This document shows, one piece after another, positions 8,797-18,200 of a stretch of DNA of 64,000 nt (position 1 is the stretch's first letter; every line of letters begins with the position of its first letter). Origin of the DNA: Effusibacillus dendaii. Its GTDB lineage: Bacteria > Bacillota > Bacilli > Tumebacillales > Effusibacillaceae. Under the pieces are notes generated by a model that was given only the letters and a program-made list of their open reading frames with translations, had not been told where the DNA came from and ran no database searches. A program made the position numbers and the translations under genes. The DNA lies in assembly GCF_015097055.1 (NCBI RefSeq), contig NZ_AP023366.1, forward strand, positions 1,278,501 to 1,342,500, written 5' to 3'.

Positions 8797-9117
8797 AAAG
8801 AAAACTTGGCTTCACCAAGCCTCTGGCGCAGGTGGAGCCTTAGTTGCCCTTATACTGTCGAACGCTTCAAGTTATACATTCCGACAGTGTAAAGAAAACT
8901 TGGCTTCACCAAGCCTCTGGCGCAGGTGGAGCCTTAGTTGCCCTTATACTGTCGAACGCTTCAAGTTATACATTCCGACAGTGTAAAGAAAACATGGCTT
9001 CACCAAGCCTCTGGCGCAGGTGGAGCCTTAGTTGCCCTTATACTGTCGAACGCTTCAAGTTATACATTCCGACAGTGTAAAGAAAACTTGGCTTCACCAA
9101 GCCTCTGGCGCAGGTGG
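8797..9117 (-). repeat. 94-bp tandem repeat, three full copies plus a partial fourth
   Basis: Units at 8797-8890, 8891-8984 and 8985-9078 are nearly identical; the third has TGGC where the others read TTGGC context (AACATGG against AACTTGG). A 39-base partial unit fills 9079-9117, and a diverged continuation is still recognisable to about 9132. Each unit holds two hairpins: ACTGTCG pairing with CGACAGT over 21 bases, and GGCTT-CACC-AAGCC. The array ends 8 bases before the ribosome site of the alcohol dehydrogenase, so it lies in that gene's 5' leader on the minus strand. The period is not a multiple of three, and no coding signal repeats. Confidence 0.95.
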
Positions 9118-9130
9118 CGCCAAAGTTGCA

Positions 9131-9159
9131 CCCAACAAAGTGACAAGCACTTTGTTGGG
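9131..9159. other. Strong hairpin beside the repeat array
   Basis: CCCAACAAAGTG (9131-9142) pairs perfectly with CACTTTGTTGGG (9148-9159) over a 5-base loop. There is no T-tract on either side, so it is not a standard terminator. It lies between the repeat array and the terminator of the upstream gene. It may be a processing or stabilising structure. Confidence 0.5.
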
Positions 9160-9172
9160 GCCCATCGCCCAA

Positions 9173-9208
9173 TTAAAAACCCTTTGCCCCAAAAACGGGG
9201 ACAAAGGG
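9173..9208 (-). terminator. Terminator after the phosphotriesterase-like gene
   Basis: On the minus strand CCCTTTG-T-CCCC pairs with GGGG-CAAAGGG and is followed by TTTTTAATT. It closes the acyl-CoA ligase/acyl-CoA dehydrogenase/phosphotriesterase-like operon. Confidence 0.85.
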
Positions 9209-9247
9209 TGTCGTCGCTAAGTTGTCAGTTCCCCTAAACTGTTGTTG

Positions 9248-10255
9248 TTAAGAAACTTTCTGCTCAGCGAGCACTTCTGCTCCAAATGTTTTTGCCGGAT
9301 TGCTCACAAACAACGTGTGGAGCGTTTCATCCGAAATACCGGCTGCCTTCAATTTCGGAATGATATTGTCAAAAATATGGGTGATATGCCAGTTGGCGAC
9401 CATCTGCTGCATCGCTTCCGGCATATGTAACGGTCTGCCCAGCCAAATGTTGACCGTATCATGGGACAGCATAATCTGATTTTGATAGCCAAGACCGATT
9501 AATCCAAGCAGAACAGCTACGCGATCCACATCGTGCGGTGTACCTACGAGGCCTTCCAGGCCAAATCGGTCAAAGCCGATATTTACGCCATACTGCAGCG
9601 TTTGCAAATGATAGCTGACGTTCGTGTTTCCGTCCATATGCCCAATCATGACACGAGTCGGGTCTGCTCCATTTGACACCAGCAATTCAGCCTGTTGCGG
9701 CCCCATCGTGCCTTCCTGTGTATGGGTAAGAATGGTGATTCCCGTTTCCTTCTGTACTCTTGCAGCAGCACGGAAAAACATTTGCTCATACGGAGTGATT
9801 TGGTCTTTGCTGGAAGCCAGTTTGATAATTCCCGCTTTAATTCCAGTGTTTCCAATTCCCTCAGTGATTTCCTTCATATACATTTCATAAATTTCGTCTT
9901 CTACATTTCCCATTGCAGAACGGAATTTAAAATAGGCAGTCGCCGATTCACCTTCGTAATAGTAACCGGTGGCGCAGACGATCTGCACACCCGTCCGTTC
10001 TGAAATTTCTCGAAGAAGTTCCGGATCACGACCGCATTCATTCGGCGTCGGGTCAACAACTGTTTTTACGCCGTGCGCTTTTGCCCGTTCTGCCACCTCA
10101 ATACCGATTTGCAGATAGGCGTTGCGGTCGTAAGGGCCCAACGTGGTGTCTCCCTGAAATCCGGGATAGCCGAATATAAAATGTTCGTGCATCAATGTCT
10201 TTCCTAAATCTTCAGCTGCGACAGGACCTGTTACGGTATTCACCATGTTCCCCAT
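9248..10255 (-). CDS. Phosphotriesterase-family metal hydrolase (lactonase-like)
   Basis: A 335-residue amidohydrolase-superfamily protein of the PTE/PHP group. The binuclear metal site is visible: HEH near the N-terminus (LMHEHFIFG), the bridging lysine in AGIIKLASS, then THT (ILTHTQEG), GHMDGN and SHDT. Many members of this group hydrolyse lactones rather than phosphotriesters, and the long inserted loop YYYEGE fits that group. The ATG at 10255 was preferred over a TTG two codons earlier because of its spacing from AGGGGGAA. It lies downstream of acyl-CoA ligase and acyl-CoA dehydrogenase genes on the same strand, so a role in opening a lactone or ester intermediate of that pathway is plausible inference. 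Confidence 0.85.
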   Translation of the reverse strand: MGNMVNTVTGPVAAEDLGKTLMHEHFIFGYPGFQGDTTLGPYDRNAYLQIGIEVAERAKAHGVKTVVDPTPNECGRDPELLREISERTGVQIVCATGYYYEGESATAYFKFRSAMGNVEDEIYEMYMKEITEGIGNTGIKAGIIKLASSKDQITPYEQMFFRAAARVQKETGITILTHTQEGTMGPQQAELLVSNGADPTRVMIGHMDGNTNVSYHLQTLQYGVNIGFDRFGLEGLVGTPHDVDRVAVLLGLIGLGYQNQIMLSHDTVNIWLGRPLHMPEAMQQMVANWHITHIFDNIIPKLKAAGISDETLHTLFVSNPAKTFGAEVLAEQKVS

Positions 10256-10351
10256 ATCCAATTCCCCCTAAATTTTTATAATCAGCCGCAAAATGCGGTT
10301 GATTCCTTCACCATAGCGGGTTCATCCAGTTGGATTCATCGACGAGTTGGA

Positions 10352-11554
10352 TTATTGGTCAGCCAATTCCTGTTTTGCAATTGCGTTTTTATGCACTTCA
10401 TCCGGACCGTCTGCCAGGCGCAGCGTACGCGCATTTGCCCACATCGCTGCAAGCGGGAAGTCATCGCTTACGCCCGCCGCCCCAAACGCCTGGATGGCAC
10501 GATCCAATACCCGCAGCGCCACATTCGGAGCCACCACTTTAATCATGGCGATTTCCTTCTTCGCCACCTTGTTGCCGACCGTATCCATCATAAACGCGGC
10601 TTTCAGTGTAAGAAGACGCGCCTGTTCAATTTCAATCCGGGATTCGGCAATCCATTGCCGGATGACACCTTGATCAGCCAACGGTTTGCCGAACGCTACC
10701 CGATTTTTCACACGTTTTACCATCAATTCAAGCGCCCGTTCCGCCACGCCGATCGAGCGCATACAGTGATGGATGCGGCCTGGTCCGAGGCGTCCCTGTG
10801 CGATAGCAAATCCTTTTCCTTCTTCCCAGAGGATGTTGCTCACCGGTACGCGCACATCGGTAAAGGTAATTTCGCCGTGCCCGTGAGGCGCATGGTCGTA
10901 TCCGAATACAGGCAGCATGCGCTCGATTTTGACACCCGGTGTATCCAACGGAACCAAAATCATTGATTGCTGCTCATGGCGAGCTGCATTCGGGTCTGTT
11001 TTACCCATAAAAATGGATATTTTGCAACGGGGGTCGCCTGCGCCGGATGACCACCATTTACGTGCATTGATGACATATTCGTCACCCTCCCGCACGATGC
11101 TGGCCTGAATGTTGGTGGCATCCGATGAAGCGACATCCGGTTCCGTCATCGAGAAGCAGGAACGGATTTCCCCGTTTAACAACGGAACCAGCCATTTCTC
11201 CTGCTGCTCTTTCGTTCCATAACGAACCAATACCTCCATGTTCCCCGTATCAGGCGCGCTGCAGTTAAAAACTTCCGGTCCGATATGGGAACGACCCATA
11301 ATTTCGGCAAGCGGAGCGTATTCAAGATTGGTCAGCCCTGCTCCGTAATCGCTTTCCGGCAAAAACAGGTTCCACAGTCCGGCCGATTTGGCTTTCGCTT
11401 TCATTTCCTCCATCACCGCCGGAACCGTCCAGCGGCTTTCTGCCTCGCGCACTTGCTGTTCATACACCTTTTCGTTCGGGTAGACTACTTCTTCCATAAA
11501 TTCAGTCACTTGTTTGCGCAGTTTGTTCACTTTGTCTGAATACTCAAAGTTCAT
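10352..11554 (-). CDS. Acyl-CoA dehydrogenase
   Basis: A 400-residue FAD acyl-CoA dehydrogenase that introduces the alpha-beta double bond. The signature [17 protein letters not shown] (about 132-148) is the FAD/substrate loop. The middle beta-domain carries [17 protein letters not shown], and the C-terminal bundle has [19 protein letters not shown] and the end motif [16 protein letters not shown]. This spacing and the WWSSGAGDP loop place it with the ACAD10/11-like branch that handles hydroxylated or long-chain acyl-CoAs. ATG 11554 follows AAAGGGGAG. It is 36 bases after the acyl-CoA ligase and forms an operon with it and the phosphotriesterase-like gene. Confidence 0.93.
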   Translation of the reverse strand: MNFEYSDKVNKLRKQVTEFMEEVVYPNEKVYEQQVREAESRWTVPAVMEEMKAKAKSAGLWNLFLPESDYGAGLTNLEYAPLAEIMGRSHIGPEVFNCSAPDTGNMEVLVRYGTKEQQEKWLVPLLNGEIRSCFSMTEPDVASSDATNIQASIVREGDEYVINARKWWSSGAGDPRCKISIFMGKTDPNAARHEQQSMILVPLDTPGVKIERMLPVFGYDHAPHGHGEITFTDVRVPVSNILWEEGKGFAIAQGRLGPGRIHHCMRSIGVAERALELMVKRVKNRVAFGKPLADQGVIRQWIAESRIEIEQARLLTLKAAFMMDTVGNKVAKKEIAMIKVVAPNVALRVLDRAIQAFGAAGVSDDFPLAAMWANARTLRLADGPDEVHKNAIAKQELADQ

Positions 11555-11590
11555 GCGGCTCTCCCCTTTAGCTTTTTAGTGTAAAGATGC

Positions 11591-13261
11591 TTATTTTTTC
11601 AAGCTGGCCATCTCTTGCTCCTGCAATAAGCGCCAAAGAATTTTGCCGCTGCCGGACACTGGCAAGCTTTCGACAAACTGTACAATGCGAGGGTATTTAT
11701 AAGCAGCCATTTGCTCTTTTGACCAGTCAATAATCTCCTGCTCGGTAACTTTTCCACGGTCTTTTTCGTTTAAAATCACGTATGCTTTCACCGTTTCGCC
11801 CCGTTTTTCATCCGGAACGCCAATCACGCATGCCTGTTGAACAGCGGGATGTTTGTACAGGATCGACTCCACTTCAGTCGGCCATACTTTGAAACCGGAA
11901 GCGTTGATCATACGCTTCACCCGATCCACCATGAAGAAATATCCTTCTTCATCGTATCGACCGATATCACCGGTACGGAAAAACCGTTTTCCATCCAGTT
12001 CGATAAACGATTTCTCCGTTTCCTCCGGGCGCTGCCAATATCCCTTAAATACCTGCGGTCCATTGACAATAATTTCGCCTTCTTCATTGGGCCCCAATTC
12101 ACGAAGCGTTTCCGGATCTATAATTCTTGCATCCACATCAAAATGGGGAATGCCCAGACATTGCATTTTTGGACGATCGCCCGGATTGGTATGCGTTTGA
12201 GAAATCGTTTCGCTCAGCCCATATCCTTCCGCGTATCGTACTCCCGTCATATCAAACAGCTTCTGGCCGACTGCTTCAGGCAATGGTGCGCCGCCGCCGC
12301 CGATTGCTTTCAACGACGAAATGTCGTAGTCGGAAATGCGCGGGTTGGAGAGGAAATCCACCAGCATCGTGCTGATATTCGTCCAGTGCGTACAGCCGTA
12401 CCGCTGAATCAGATCGGCCGCAATTTCGCGGTTCCAACGGGTCATCAAAACCATCGTGCTGCCGGAAAAAATCGGGGCATTCATGCTGTGCTGCATTCCG
12501 GTCACATGGAAGAGAGGCAAAACGCTTAGGCAGACCGCATTTGGTGTAAGCGTATTCCAAACAACAGCGCCGACGAGCGTAGCCTGCATCGTGGCATGCG
12601 TGTGCATACACCCTTTCGGTTTGCCCGTAGTGCCGGAAGTATACGGCAAGCTTGCGAGATCATCCGACTCAACTTCCAGTTCATCCGGCTGCATATTTTC
12701 CGAAAGCGCTGTTTTCCAAGCAGTAACAGAAGGATTGTCAATTCTTACAGCAGCAGACGTAATGTCAGGTGTAAGCGGGTACTCCACATCGGAAGGCAAG
12801 TATTCGGAATAAGCTGCCACAATCACATTTTGCAGAGGCGTCGTACCGATCAGCGGAGCAATCCTTTCATACAATTCTTGCCCGACAACGGCAACTTTCG
12901 AATCACAGTCTTCCATATAAAACCGCAACTCTTCCGTAACATTCATCGGATTGAGCGGAACCACGATCGCATTGGCTCGCAGAATGGCATAAAAGGCGAT
13001 CATAAACTGCGGAGAATTTTGCATGTACAAAACAACGCGGTCGCCCTTTGACACTCCAAGCCGATTTTGCAGATAACCTGCCAGGGCATCAACTTGTGTC
13101 AAAAATTGCTGATAGGTGATCGCGTTTCCGTAATAAAGAATCGCCGTTTTGTCCGGATATCGCCGAGCGCTCACTAGCAAGTTATCATAGAGTGTCGTTT
13201 TTGGTAGTACCAGTGACTTGGGAATCCGATTTGGCCAAAACTCATGATGACGCGTGTTCAT
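11591..13261 (-). CDS. Long-chain-fatty-acid-type CoA ligase (AMP-forming)
   Basis: A 556-residue ANL-superfamily ligase that activates a carboxylate to its CoA thioester via an acyl-adenylate. The P-loop SLPYTSGTTGKPKG, the A5 motif GYGLSETISQTHTNP, the hinge RTGDIGRYDEEGYFFMVDR and the catalytic-lysine region SLPVSGSGKILWR are all present. The ATG at 13261 was chosen because it starts MNTRHHEFWP behind a GGGGGGCGGG stretch; an open upstream extension to 13336 has no such site. It is the first gene of a three-gene operon with acyl-CoA dehydrogenase and the PTE-like hydrolase, and would supply their substrate. Confidence 0.92.
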   Translation of the reverse strand: MNTRHHEFWPNRIPKSLVLPKTTLYDNLLVSARRYPDKTAILYYGNAITYQQFLTQVDALAGYLQNRLGVSKGDRVVLYMQNSPQFMIAFYAILRANAIVVPLNPMNVTEELRFYMEDCDSKVAVVGQELYERIAPLIGTTPLQNVIVAAYSEYLPSDVEYPLTPDITSAAVRIDNPSVTAWKTALSENMQPDELEVESDDLASLPYTSGTTGKPKGCMHTHATMQATLVGAVVWNTLTPNAVCLSVLPLFHVTGMQHSMNAPIFSGSTMVLMTRWNREIAADLIQRYGCTHWTNISTMLVDFLSNPRISDYDISSLKAIGGGGAPLPEAVGQKLFDMTGVRYAEGYGLSETISQTHTNPGDRPKMQCLGIPHFDVDARIIDPETLRELGPNEEGEIIVNGPQVFKGYWQRPEETEKSFIELDGKRFFRTGDIGRYDEEGYFFMVDRVKRMINASGFKVWPTEVESILYKHPAVQQACVIGVPDEKRGETVKAYVILNEKDRGKVTEQEIIDWSKEQMAAYKYPRIVQFVESLPVSGSGKILWRLLQEQEMASLKK

Positions 13262-13511
13262 TACTATCCCGCCCCCCATTCCGATCATCATATGATGTAA
13301 AGTACAATCTATTTCGATAAATATATTGTAATTCATCCGCTAGTTATACACCAGTCAAAATTTTCGATAAAATCCGACTTCGATTTGCGGCCGATAATCT
13401 TAATTAGTATTAGTTCCCCATGAAAAACTACTTGTTTCGTCTTCTGATAACTGTAATTGGAAAATAGGGTCGTTCCCGACTGGAAATTATCTTTTTGTTT
13501 ATCTTTGGTTC

Positions 13512-14330
13512 TTACTGGAGGACTATTTTGCTGCTTTTTTGCTTCATAGTGCGGCTTAATCGGTTGAGGTTACGGGCAAAAATGGCATAACCAGTCCAAG
13601 CCCCGGTTCCTTGTTTTCCATGGAACAGGCTTCTACGGAGTCCGTAACAACGTTTTAAGACACTAATAGTGGCTTCTCCCGCTGCCCGGAATCGCTGCAG
13701 TCTCTTGAATCCTGATGTTTTCTCGAATTCTCGTCGTTCCCTGCTGGTTTTACCTTTGCGAGGCAGACGGATCTTTTTGACTCCTCGTTGCCGAAGCGAC
13801 TCTTCATTGGATTTACTGGAGAATCCACGGTCTGTGGCTACGGCAGTCGGGACTCTTTGAAACGTCTCTTCAAATCGGTCAAGGGAGTCGTTGAGCAGCG
13901 TGTCGTCACCGGGATTTCCTTCGAATACGTCATAACCAACAATGATTTGATCCTCAGTCTCTTCTAAAAGAACCTTGTAGCCGAATTCAGTCCGCGGTAA
14001 TAACCTGTTGATCACTTTGGATGGAAGGGACTTCGCCTTCTCGGTTGTCTCCTGCAAAAGCGTCCAACCCGAGCGCACCACATCCTGAGTTACATCCAGA
14101 ATTTCGCCTGTAATCTGGCGGACTTCCGAAATAGCTTCTTGTGTGCGGCGCTTAAGAACCTTGCTAATTGAAAATACCTTGTTACGAATCGTCCGACTGC
14201 GGTCCTTGATTTGAGAGGTCAGTTCAGTGCTGCTTTCTTTCATAGCTTTTGCAATACGCGTGATGACGCGTACACCATCCTGCAGCAAACTTGCATCGGT
14301 AGGATAGTGAATATCGGTTTCCACCACAGG
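13512..14330 (-). pseudogene. ISNCY-like transposase, C-terminal remnant
   Basis: The frame opens with VETDIHYPTD and reads 271 residues to TAA 13512. VETxIHYPTD, the long basic helix in the middle, VATDRGFSSKSNEE and the basic C-terminus (KRCYGLRRSLFHGKQG) match the DDE region of ISNCY (ISDol1-like) transposases. In those proteins VETNIHYPTDSSLL is preceded by about 150 residues that are missing here. At about 14330 the sequence switches abruptly to a glycosyltransferase remnant. I could not identify terminal inverted repeats or target duplications, so only a fragment of the element is left. Confidence 0.75.
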
Positions 14331-14334
14331 GGAT

Positions 14335-15018
14335 CGGATGTAAATGAAAATATAGTGTTCTTCGGATCTCGTTGGGATGTACCCGCTTTATTGAGACTTT
14401 CAAACATTGTCGTACTTGCTTCCCTACAGGATATGCACCCGTATACGCTAATGGAAGCGCAAGTTGCAGGCAAAGCCTGTGTCACCTCAGTTGCCGGCGG
14501 AATACCTGAAGTCGTACAACATGGAGAAACAGGCTTAATCTTTAAAACAGGAAACAGCGTGCAACGCTGAAAAAATATTGGAGTTAATGAACGATCCGGG
14601 CCTCCGTCTCAGATTGGCGGCAAATGCGGCCAAAAGGGGGAGAGTGCAATATTCCTCCGCAACGTTGTTTGAAAAGACAATGAACATGTACGAGCTGACA
14701 CTCGATGCAAAAAACTCACCAACTCCTTACAGCCTGGAAACACCGAATTTAATTGGCCAGTACGGGTTGGTAAAAACCAGAACAGGTAAGGAAGATCCCG
14801 TTACAAAACTTTTTCAATTCGAATCGGACTCCTCAAAATTAGATGTTAATCAATGGCACCATGTTTTAAAAAGTGTCCCGATTGACTACTCGATTCCTGA
14901 TTCTGTTTATATAAAAGGTTTAGCCGAATATAAAGATTCCGCTCCCCACACGGCTCCGGAGACGGCCATGCAGGCAGGTCAAACGCCGGAGCGGGTGACG
15001 GACGCTTCGGAAGACTGA
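14335..15018 (+). pseudogene. Glycosyltransferase family 4 remnant
   Basis: The frame from 14335 reads VFFGSRWDVPALLRLSNIVV and HPYTLMEAQVAGKACVTSVA, then GGIPEVVQHGETGLIF. This is the nucleotide-sugar binding core of GT4 enzymes, including the conserved EA glutamate. The N-terminal half is absent, cut at the junction with the transposase fragment. A one-base shift near 14560 is needed to reach LKKILELMNDPGLRLRL, after which the frame runs to TGA 15018. The C-terminal tail of about 100 residues after LDAKNSPTP is not typical of the family. Its original target is unknown. Confidence 0.75.
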
Positions 15019-15124
15019 GGTAGTAAAGCAGGTCTGCAGCAACAAAATCACCGGTAAAAGGATGAATATAGTAGTGAGATGTACTATGTATCATCCTTCA
15101 TCTGTCTGAGTCATTATTCTTACC

Positions 15125-16693
15125 TTACAGTTGTTGCTGCAGAATCATTTCGTTCATCCGCTTTAACTGGTCGATCTTTTTCTCAAGTACCGTATCAATC
15201 GTTTCCACATAGGCTTTCGGTTCCCGTGGATTGCCAAGCCGTCCAAAGCTCCGGCCGTCAGGTCCAATCAGCTTGGTCGATGCACCGCCACCAAGTCCGA
15301 TAATGCACTGCCTTTCTTCCATGATGCTGATATTGTAAATCCCCTCTTTACCAGGCATGGCATATCCGGTATTTTCCAGATTGCCAAGAATATTTTTTTG
15401 CCGATACACATAATAAGGGCGATAACCCAAATCCCGCGCCCACCGGTCTGTCTCCGCCATCATCATTCGCACCAACTGCGTGTGGGGAATCGTAAACCTG
15501 TCTTTTTCTTTGTTCACTACAGCTGTCCGCTTAAATGACATCGTATGCACCGTTACGGAATCTGGCTGAAGCGCTCCGATTCGCTCCCGTGTATAACGCA
15601 CATCGTCCAAATCCTCACCTGGCAGCCCCAGGATCATGTCCATATTAATATTTTCAAACCCTGCCTCTTTCACCAGACGGAAACGCCGATCGACGATGTC
15701 CGGTGTATGGCCGCGCCCGATCGTTTTTAAGGTTTCTGCCTTATAGGTCTGCGGATTCACCGAAATCCGGTTGACAAAAAAACGCCGCAGTACTTCTACC
15801 CGTTCCGGCGTAATCGTGTCTGGCCGCCCAGCTTCCACCGTAAATTCTCGCCAAATGCCGCTTTTTGCCATGCCATTTCGACCCGCTTCCCTGCCCCGCT
15901 TTGCCCATGCTTCCCCGCCCGGTATCTCCCGATACAGCATTTCCATCAGAAATTCCAACTCCGGCGGATTCAAACTGGTAGGCGTGCCGCCGCCCAGGTA
16001 TACACTGGTGACCGGAATCCGGTATTCCCGTAAAAATCGGCCCACCGCCGCAAACTCCTTTTCCAGCGCCCGCAAAAAATCGGCCGCATACGTATACTTG
16101 TCTTCCATTGAATAAGCGGGAAACGTACAATATGCGCAGTGTGTCGGGCAAAACGGGATGCCGATGTAAAGGCTGGCCTGATCGGCAATCTGATAAAGAT
16201 CGGGCAGCGCATCCTGCTGGGCATCCAAAATGTCGAACAACAAACGAATCCGGTCCGGGGCAATCCGATAATGATCCTGCAGCACACACACAATCTCTTG
16301 CTGCGGCATTCCGCTTTGCACCATACCGTGCACCAGTTTCATAGGCCGAACGCCTGTCAGAATCCCCCACGGTTGGCCTTCTCCTGTATAATCAGCCAAA
16401 CAATCATGCAGAGCCTGCAGAACCGTTTGCTTGCACTTTTTGCGACGGGCAGCTTGCTCCATATCCGCCACCGCAAGTTGCCCGGAACTGCCGGTTGACC
16501 GTACCGTCCCTTTTTCGGACAGTTCGGCCTCCGCTGCAATCTGTTCCTGCCCGTCAAACAAACGGATACGGATTTCCAGATCCGGATCTCCATACGGTTC
16601 AAATGTCACAATATCTTCTTCAAAAAACAGATAGGTCATCCGTTCAACTTCCACCTGAAAATCAAATCCTATCTGGTTGACAAAAATACGCAT
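15125..16693 (-). CDS. hemZ: Coproporphyrinogen III oxidase-like radical SAM protein HemZ
   Basis: A 522-residue radical SAM protein of the HemZ type. HemN relatives decarboxylate coproporphyrinogen III anaerobically; HemZ is the Bacillus paralogue. The [4Fe-4S] motif is PFCPTHCAYCTF (C-x3-C-x2-C), preceded by YIGIPFCPT as in HemN/HemW. YLGGGTPTSL and SVNPQTYKAETLKTIGRGHT are SAM-binding and barrel motifs. An N-terminal extension of about 170 residues before the radical SAM core is characteristic of HemZ. ATG 16693 follows GGAAGGAGG directly, so the open stretch further upstream was not used. hemL lies 6 kb away but not in the same unit. Confidence 0.88.
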   Translation of the reverse strand: MRIFVNQIGFDFQVEVERMTYLFFEEDIVTFEPYGDPDLEIRIRLFDGQEQIAAEAELSEKGTVRSTGSSGQLAVADMEQAARRKKCKQTVLQALHDCLADYTGEGQPWGILTGVRPMKLVHGMVQSGMPQQEIVCVLQDHYRIAPDRIRLLFDILDAQQDALPDLYQIADQASLYIGIPFCPTHCAYCTFPAYSMEDKYTYAADFLRALEKEFAAVGRFLREYRIPVTSVYLGGGTPTSLNPPELEFLMEMLYREIPGGEAWAKRGREAGRNGMAKSGIWREFTVEAGRPDTITPERVEVLRRFFVNRISVNPQTYKAETLKTIGRGHTPDIVDRRFRLVKEAGFENINMDMILGLPGEDLDDVRYTRERIGALQPDSVTVHTMSFKRTAVVNKEKDRFTIPHTQLVRMMMAETDRWARDLGYRPYYVYRQKNILGNLENTGYAMPGKEGIYNISIMEERQCIIGLGGGASTKLIGPDGRSFGRLGNPREPKAYVETIDTVLEKKIDQLKRMNEMILQQQL

Positions 16694-17143
16694 TGCCAAC
16701 CTCCTTCCCAAACGTGCCGCTGTCTTCTCTCTACTATACTCCGAGTTGTATCCTTTCCGTCAACTGTCTGCTTCCCTATTCGCACACGCGGTACTGACAC
16801 ACGCCGCGTTAACTCCGGATCGCGTTTTGACAGATTCCCCTCACATCCTGTTTCGACACCACGTAGTTGCTTGAAACTGCTGCCTCTTGCCAGACGAACA
16901 CCTTTAGGGAACCATCATGCCGATCCATCCCCGTTCCCAAATGACCAACCGATTGATGGAACTGTGCCTGCCAACTCGTTTGCATTCCGATCGCCCCCTT
17001 CTCTTGCCAATTAGTTTCACCAGAAGAGGCGGAATCAAACCGGATCGAAAGCCCGATCGATCAAAAACAGGCTGCCTTTCCAAAAGGCAACCTGTCGCAT
17101 AAACGAAATATTTTCGAATCAAACGCAACCCGTTTGGCAAAAC
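16694..17143. other. Intergenic region between hemZ and selD
   Basis: About 450 bases without a supportable gene. It holds the hemZ leader next to 16693 and a terminator for selD at 17063-17094. I looked here for a selenocysteine tRNA on both strands because of the neighbouring sel genes and found no cloverleaf; a weak T-arm-like GGTTTGATTCC on the minus strand lacks the paired stem. Confidence 0.7.
17063..17094 (-). terminator. Terminator of the selA-selD operon
   Basis: On the minus strand CAGGTTGCCTTTT pairs with AAAGGCAGCCTG (one mismatch) and is followed by TTTTT. It lies about 50 bases after the selD stop. Confidence 0.85.
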
Positions 17144-18196
17144 TTACTTGACGACAATTTTGTTCGGGTGGTCAGCCACCACACGTCCGATTACGGCCGC
17201 CGTTTCCACACCGTTCTTTTTCAGTGCTTCCACAAGCGATTCTGCTTCCGCTTCCGGAACTGACAACAACAGTCCGCCGGAAGTCACGGCATCGCAAAGA
17301 ACTTTGCGGGTGACTTCGTCAATCGACTCATCATACTGCACATCGTCCGCCAACCATTCATAATTGCGCAGCGAACCGCCAGGGATGATGCCTTGTTTCG
17401 CCAATTCATAAGCGTCCGGCAGCATGGGGACTGAGTTTTTGTCAATTTCAACACCGACACATGCGCCGCGCGCCATTTCCGCCGCATGCCCCAACAGGCC
17501 AAAACCGGTGATGTCCGTGCATGCATGCACGGTATAATGGTGTGCGGTTTCAGCTGCCGCTTTGTTCAAAGTGGCCATCACCGTTTCCACCTGCCGGATC
17601 GCTTCCGGGGTGGCCTTTGCCCGTTTAATGGCGGTTGTCACAATGCCCACGCCTATCGGTTTGGTGAGGACCAACCGGTCACCTGCACGAGCGCCTGCAT
17701 TCGTCCAGACTTTGTCCGGATGCACAATGCCGGTCACCGCCATCCCGAATTTCGGGTCAGAATCATCAATCGAATGACCTCCCGCAATGACAGCTCCCGC
17801 CTCACGCACTTTATCCGCTCCGCCGCGCAAAATTTCGGCCAGAATTTTCTTGTCCAGCTTGCTGACCGGAAATCCGACAATATTTAAAACGGTCAGCGGT
17901 TTGCCTCCCATTGCGTATACGTCAGATAACGCGTTTGCTGCCGCAATTGCGCCGAACATATAGGGATCATCCACGATCGGCGTAAAATAATCGACCGTCT
18001 GCACGATCGCCGTATCGTCCGATAGTTTGTAAACACCTGCATCATCAGACGTATCAAGCCCGACAATCAGGTTGGCATCAGGCAAATTTTTGGGTAAGTA
18101 GCTCAATACTTGAGCCAAATCGGCCGGGCCGATTTTACAGCCTCAGCCTGCTTTTTCTGATAAAAGCGTCAGCCGTACGGCCTCAGCGGGCGTCAC
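17144..18196 (-). CDS. selD: Selenophosphate synthase SelD, itself a selenoprotein (in-frame UGA)
   Basis: SelD makes selenophosphate from selenide and ATP, the selenium donor for selenocysteine synthesis. The gene reads 350 residues from GTG 18196 if the TGA at 18143-18145 is decoded as Sec18. The local sequence is SEKA-G-U-G-CKIGPADL, the invariant SelD catalytic loop (A-G-C/U-G-C-K) with U at the reactive position and Lys21 after it. Downstream are the ATP-binding motifs LDTSDDAGVY, VDYFTPIVDDPYMFG and AIAAANALSDVYAMGG. A search for ordinary starts would truncate the gene to a TTG after the catalytic loop, which would lack activity. It begins 4 bases after the selA stop and is its operon partner; a terminator follows. 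GTG 18196 as start is a choice by family length; the frame stays open further upstream. Confidence 0.93.
18117..18135 (-). promoter_or_regulatory. SECIS-like hairpin of selD
   Basis: Seven bases after the UGA, AAATCGG pairs perfectly with CCGATTT around the loop CCCGG. Bacterial SECIS elements are short stem-loops just downstream of the UGA with a guanine in the apical loop; this one fits in position and form. It is coding sequence at the same time. Confidence 0.7.
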
Positions 18197-18200
18197 CGCA

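Noticed and set aside
8797-9117. CRISPR array or tRNA(Sec) array
   Set aside because: The units follow each other without spacers. A CTTCAAG heptamer resembles the tRNA(Sec) anticodon loop, but its flanks do not pair and no acceptor or T stem exists.
8303-9237. Overlapping open frames across the 94-bp repeats
   Set aside because: The repeat has no stop in some frames, so long frames arise by chance; the period is not a multiple of three and each copy is read in a different frame.
16694-17143. selC (tRNA-Sec) next to selD
   Set aside because: No 90-100 base cloverleaf with a UCA anticodon loop and a long variable arm on either strand.
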